Assembly (NCBI GenBank): GCA_946480655.1
Contig: CAMLKN010000151.1
Location: 1 to 5,764 of the forward strand
Direction: 5' to 3'
DNA length: 5,764 nucleotides
From: an uncultured Devosia sp.
GTDB taxonomy: Bacteria; Pseudomonadota; Alphaproteobacteria; Rhizobiales; Devosiaceae
The position numbers and the translations under genes are program-made. Positions 4,335 to 5,764 of the stretch are shown here, in pieces. The notes under the pieces are model-generated. The model did no database searches, was not told where the DNA came from, and was given only the letters and a program-made list of their open reading frames with translations. Each line of letters starts with the position of its first letter. The first letter of the stretch is position 1.

Positions 4335-5764
4335 ATGACGATGACGAGCGGTAGCGATAACGCGCTGTGCGGCCGGCTTTTGCTGATCGACGCCGATGTC
4401 GCCTGTGCCGGACGGACCGGCGAGACGCTCCGCGAATCCCTGCTCGTGGCCCCGCAAATCACCCATTCGGGTAGCGGCCGTGCGGCCTTGGACCTGCTGC
4501 GCAAGACCCGGTTCGATGTCATCATCGCCGATCTCGAAAGCCTCCTGGACCTGGCAGCCAGCATAGAGGACGCGATGCACCGTCTCGTCCGGCTGGCGGA
4601 GGGGGCGCTGATTCTTGCAGTCGCCGACAGCGGATCGGTGAGCGCGGCCCTGGGCGCCATGCGGGCCGGGGCCCATGACTATATCGCCAAACCCGTGAGC
4701 GGCGCGGCGCTGGCCGGGCGCCTGGCCGAGCTGGCCCAGCGCCACGGCCGCCCGCGCTCATTGGGCGTCGAGGCCGGGCCGGAAGCCCCGGTGGCAGATT
4801 TTGCCGGCTTTGTCGGTGCCTCGAGCGCCATGCAGTTCCTTTATGAGCAGATCGGCCGCGTCGCCACATCGACCGCGCCTGTCTTCATCACCGGAGAGAG
4901 CGGGACCGGCAAGGATGTCTGCGCCGAGGCGCTGCATGCCAAGGGACCCAGAGCCAACAACCGGTTCGTCGCCATCAACTGTGCGGCCATTCCGCGCGAC
5001 CTGATGGAAAGCGAACTGTTCGGCGTGGTGCGCGGCGCCTTCACCGGCGCCCATGACGACCGCAAGGGCGCAGCCGAGCTCGCCGATGGCGGCACGCTGT
5101 TCCTCGATGAAGTGGGGGAGATGGACCTCTCGCTGCAGTCCAAGCTGCTGAGATTCCTCCAGACCGGCACGATCTCCCGCGTGGGCGAGACGGCGGCCCG
5201 CAAGGTCGATGTACGCGTCATCTGCGCGACCAATCGCAACCCCATGCAAATGATCGCAGACCGGCAGTTCCGCGAGGATCTGTTCTACCGCCTGCATGTG
5301 CTGCCCATTCACCTGCCGCCGCTGCGGCAGAGACCCAGCGACATCATGGTGCTGACCCGTCATTTCCTTGCCCGCTATGCGCGCGAGGAGCACAAGGAGT
5401 TCACCGGCATCCTGCCCGATGCTGCGCAGCGCCTGACAGCCGCCGATTGGCCGGGCAATGTGCGCCAATTGCAGAACCTGGTGCGGCGGCTGGTCGTGAT
5501 GTTCGACGGCGGGGACATTACTTCGGCCATGGTCGAGGCGGCAGACATCGAATCCAAGGTGTCCGCCCCGGTTGTGGCTGCAGTCGAGGCGCCGCGCGCG
5601 GACCGGCGCAGCATCCTGCCGATGTGGCAGCAGGAACAGCGCATCATAGAGGATGCCATTGCCACCTTTGGCGGGAACATCTCGATGGCCGCTGCAGCCC
5701 TCGAAATCAGCCCCTCGACCATCTATCGCAAGCGCCAGAGCTGGTCGGAAATGGCGGCCGCCGG
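4335..5764 (+). CDS. Sigma-54-dependent response regulator (NtrC/LuxO type) with atypical receiver, 3' end cut by the window
   Basis: A transcription activator of 476 visible residues with no stop before the edge; only a few residues should be missing. Residues 13-135 form a receiver with probable phospho-acceptor D66 and conserved K119 (IAKP), but the acidic pair reads D19-A20 and the switch Thr/Ser position is A97. The AAA+ domain spans about 158-395: Walker A GESGTGKD at 187-194 (K193), GAFTGA at 234-239 for sigma-54 contact, Walker B GGTLFLDE at 252-259, and arginine-finger region FREDLFYRL at 312-320. A Fis-type helix-turn-helix ends the protein (NISMAAAALEISPSTIYRK, about 448-466), preceded by a LuxO-like MWQQEQRIIEDAI helix. 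It should remodel sigma-54 RNA polymerase at -24/-12 promoters elsewhere. The ATG at 4335 has AGGG 11 bases upstream, and no earlier in-frame start was seen back to 4266. No histidine kinase or Hpt gene lies in the window. Targets are unknown. Confidence 0.95.
   Translation, partial: MTMTSGSDNALCGRLLLIDADVACAGRTGETLRESLLVAPQITHSGSGRAALDLLRKTRFDVIIADLESLLDLAASIEDAMHRLVRLAEGALILAVADSGSVSAALGAMRAGAHDYIAKPVSGAALAGRLAELAQRHGRPRSLGVEAGPEAPVADFAGFVGASSAMQFLYEQIGRVATSTAPVFITGESGTGKDVCAEALHAKGPRANNRFVAINCAAIPRDLMESELFGVVRGAFTGAHDDRKGAAELADGGTLFLDEVGEMDLSLQSKLLRFLQTGTISRVGETAARKVDVRVICATNRNPMQMIADRQFREDLFYRLHVLPIHLPPLRQRPSDIMVLTRHFLARYAREEHKEFTGILPDAAQRLTAADWPGNVRQLQNLVRRLVVMFDGGDITSAMVEAADIESKVSAPVVAAVEAPRADRRSILPMWQQEQRIIEDAIATFGGNISMAAAALEISPSTIYRKRQSWSEMAAA

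Noticed and set aside
4758..5468. Minus-strand open frame of 236 codons opposite the sigma-54 activator
   Set aside because: The plus strand encodes an intact AAA+ sigma-54 interaction domain here; the antisense frame has no family resemblance.

Overview
The window looks like a chromosomal segment of a GC-rich alphaproteobacterium, most likely in the Hyphomicrobiales; a Devosia-like relative would fit. This rests on high GC with strongly GC-biased third codon positions, on an HAD-IIA phosphatase of the TIGR01459 type directly upstream of ribF, and on a LuxO-like sigma-54 activator. The taxonomic call is inference from family knowledge, not a search result.

Layout: four genes lie on the minus strand and one on the plus strand. 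In minus-strand transcription order they are a ROK-family transcriptional regulator (4212 to 2992), a membrane-anchored degenerate EAL-domain protein (probable start 2873, stop 1602), an HAD-IIA hydrolase (1495 to 629) and ribF, the bifunctional riboflavin kinase/FAD synthetase (623 down to the left edge, C-terminus missing). Divergent from the ROK gene is a sigma-54-dependent response regulator (4335 to the right edge, only the extreme C-terminus missing). No gap exceeds 130 bases, and no RNA gene, insertion sequence, CRISPR array or tRNA was seen.

Transcription units: a clean rho-independent terminator sits 10 bases after the ROK stop codon, so ROK appears monocistronic. The EAL gene would then start from its own promoter in the 90 bases before it. 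A weaker hairpin with a short T run follows the EAL gene. HAD and ribF are separated by only 5 bases and should be one operon; the plausible functional link is flavin or other phosphate metabolism, but the HAD substrate is unknown. The 122-base divergent region between ROK and the response regulator carries a quasi-palindrome, a 9-base direct repeat and an 8-base inverted repeat, so it is a candidate control region for both genes.

The common theme is regulatory proteins that keep their fold but lose catalytic or binding residues. The EAL domain lacks its metal-binding and catalytic acids, the ROK protein lacks its zinc-binding His/Cys motif, and the receiver of the sigma-54 activator lacks one acidic-pocket residue and the switch Thr/Ser. 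I found no convincing novel defence or mobile system; the window reads as ordinary core chromosome with some regulatory features worth checking.
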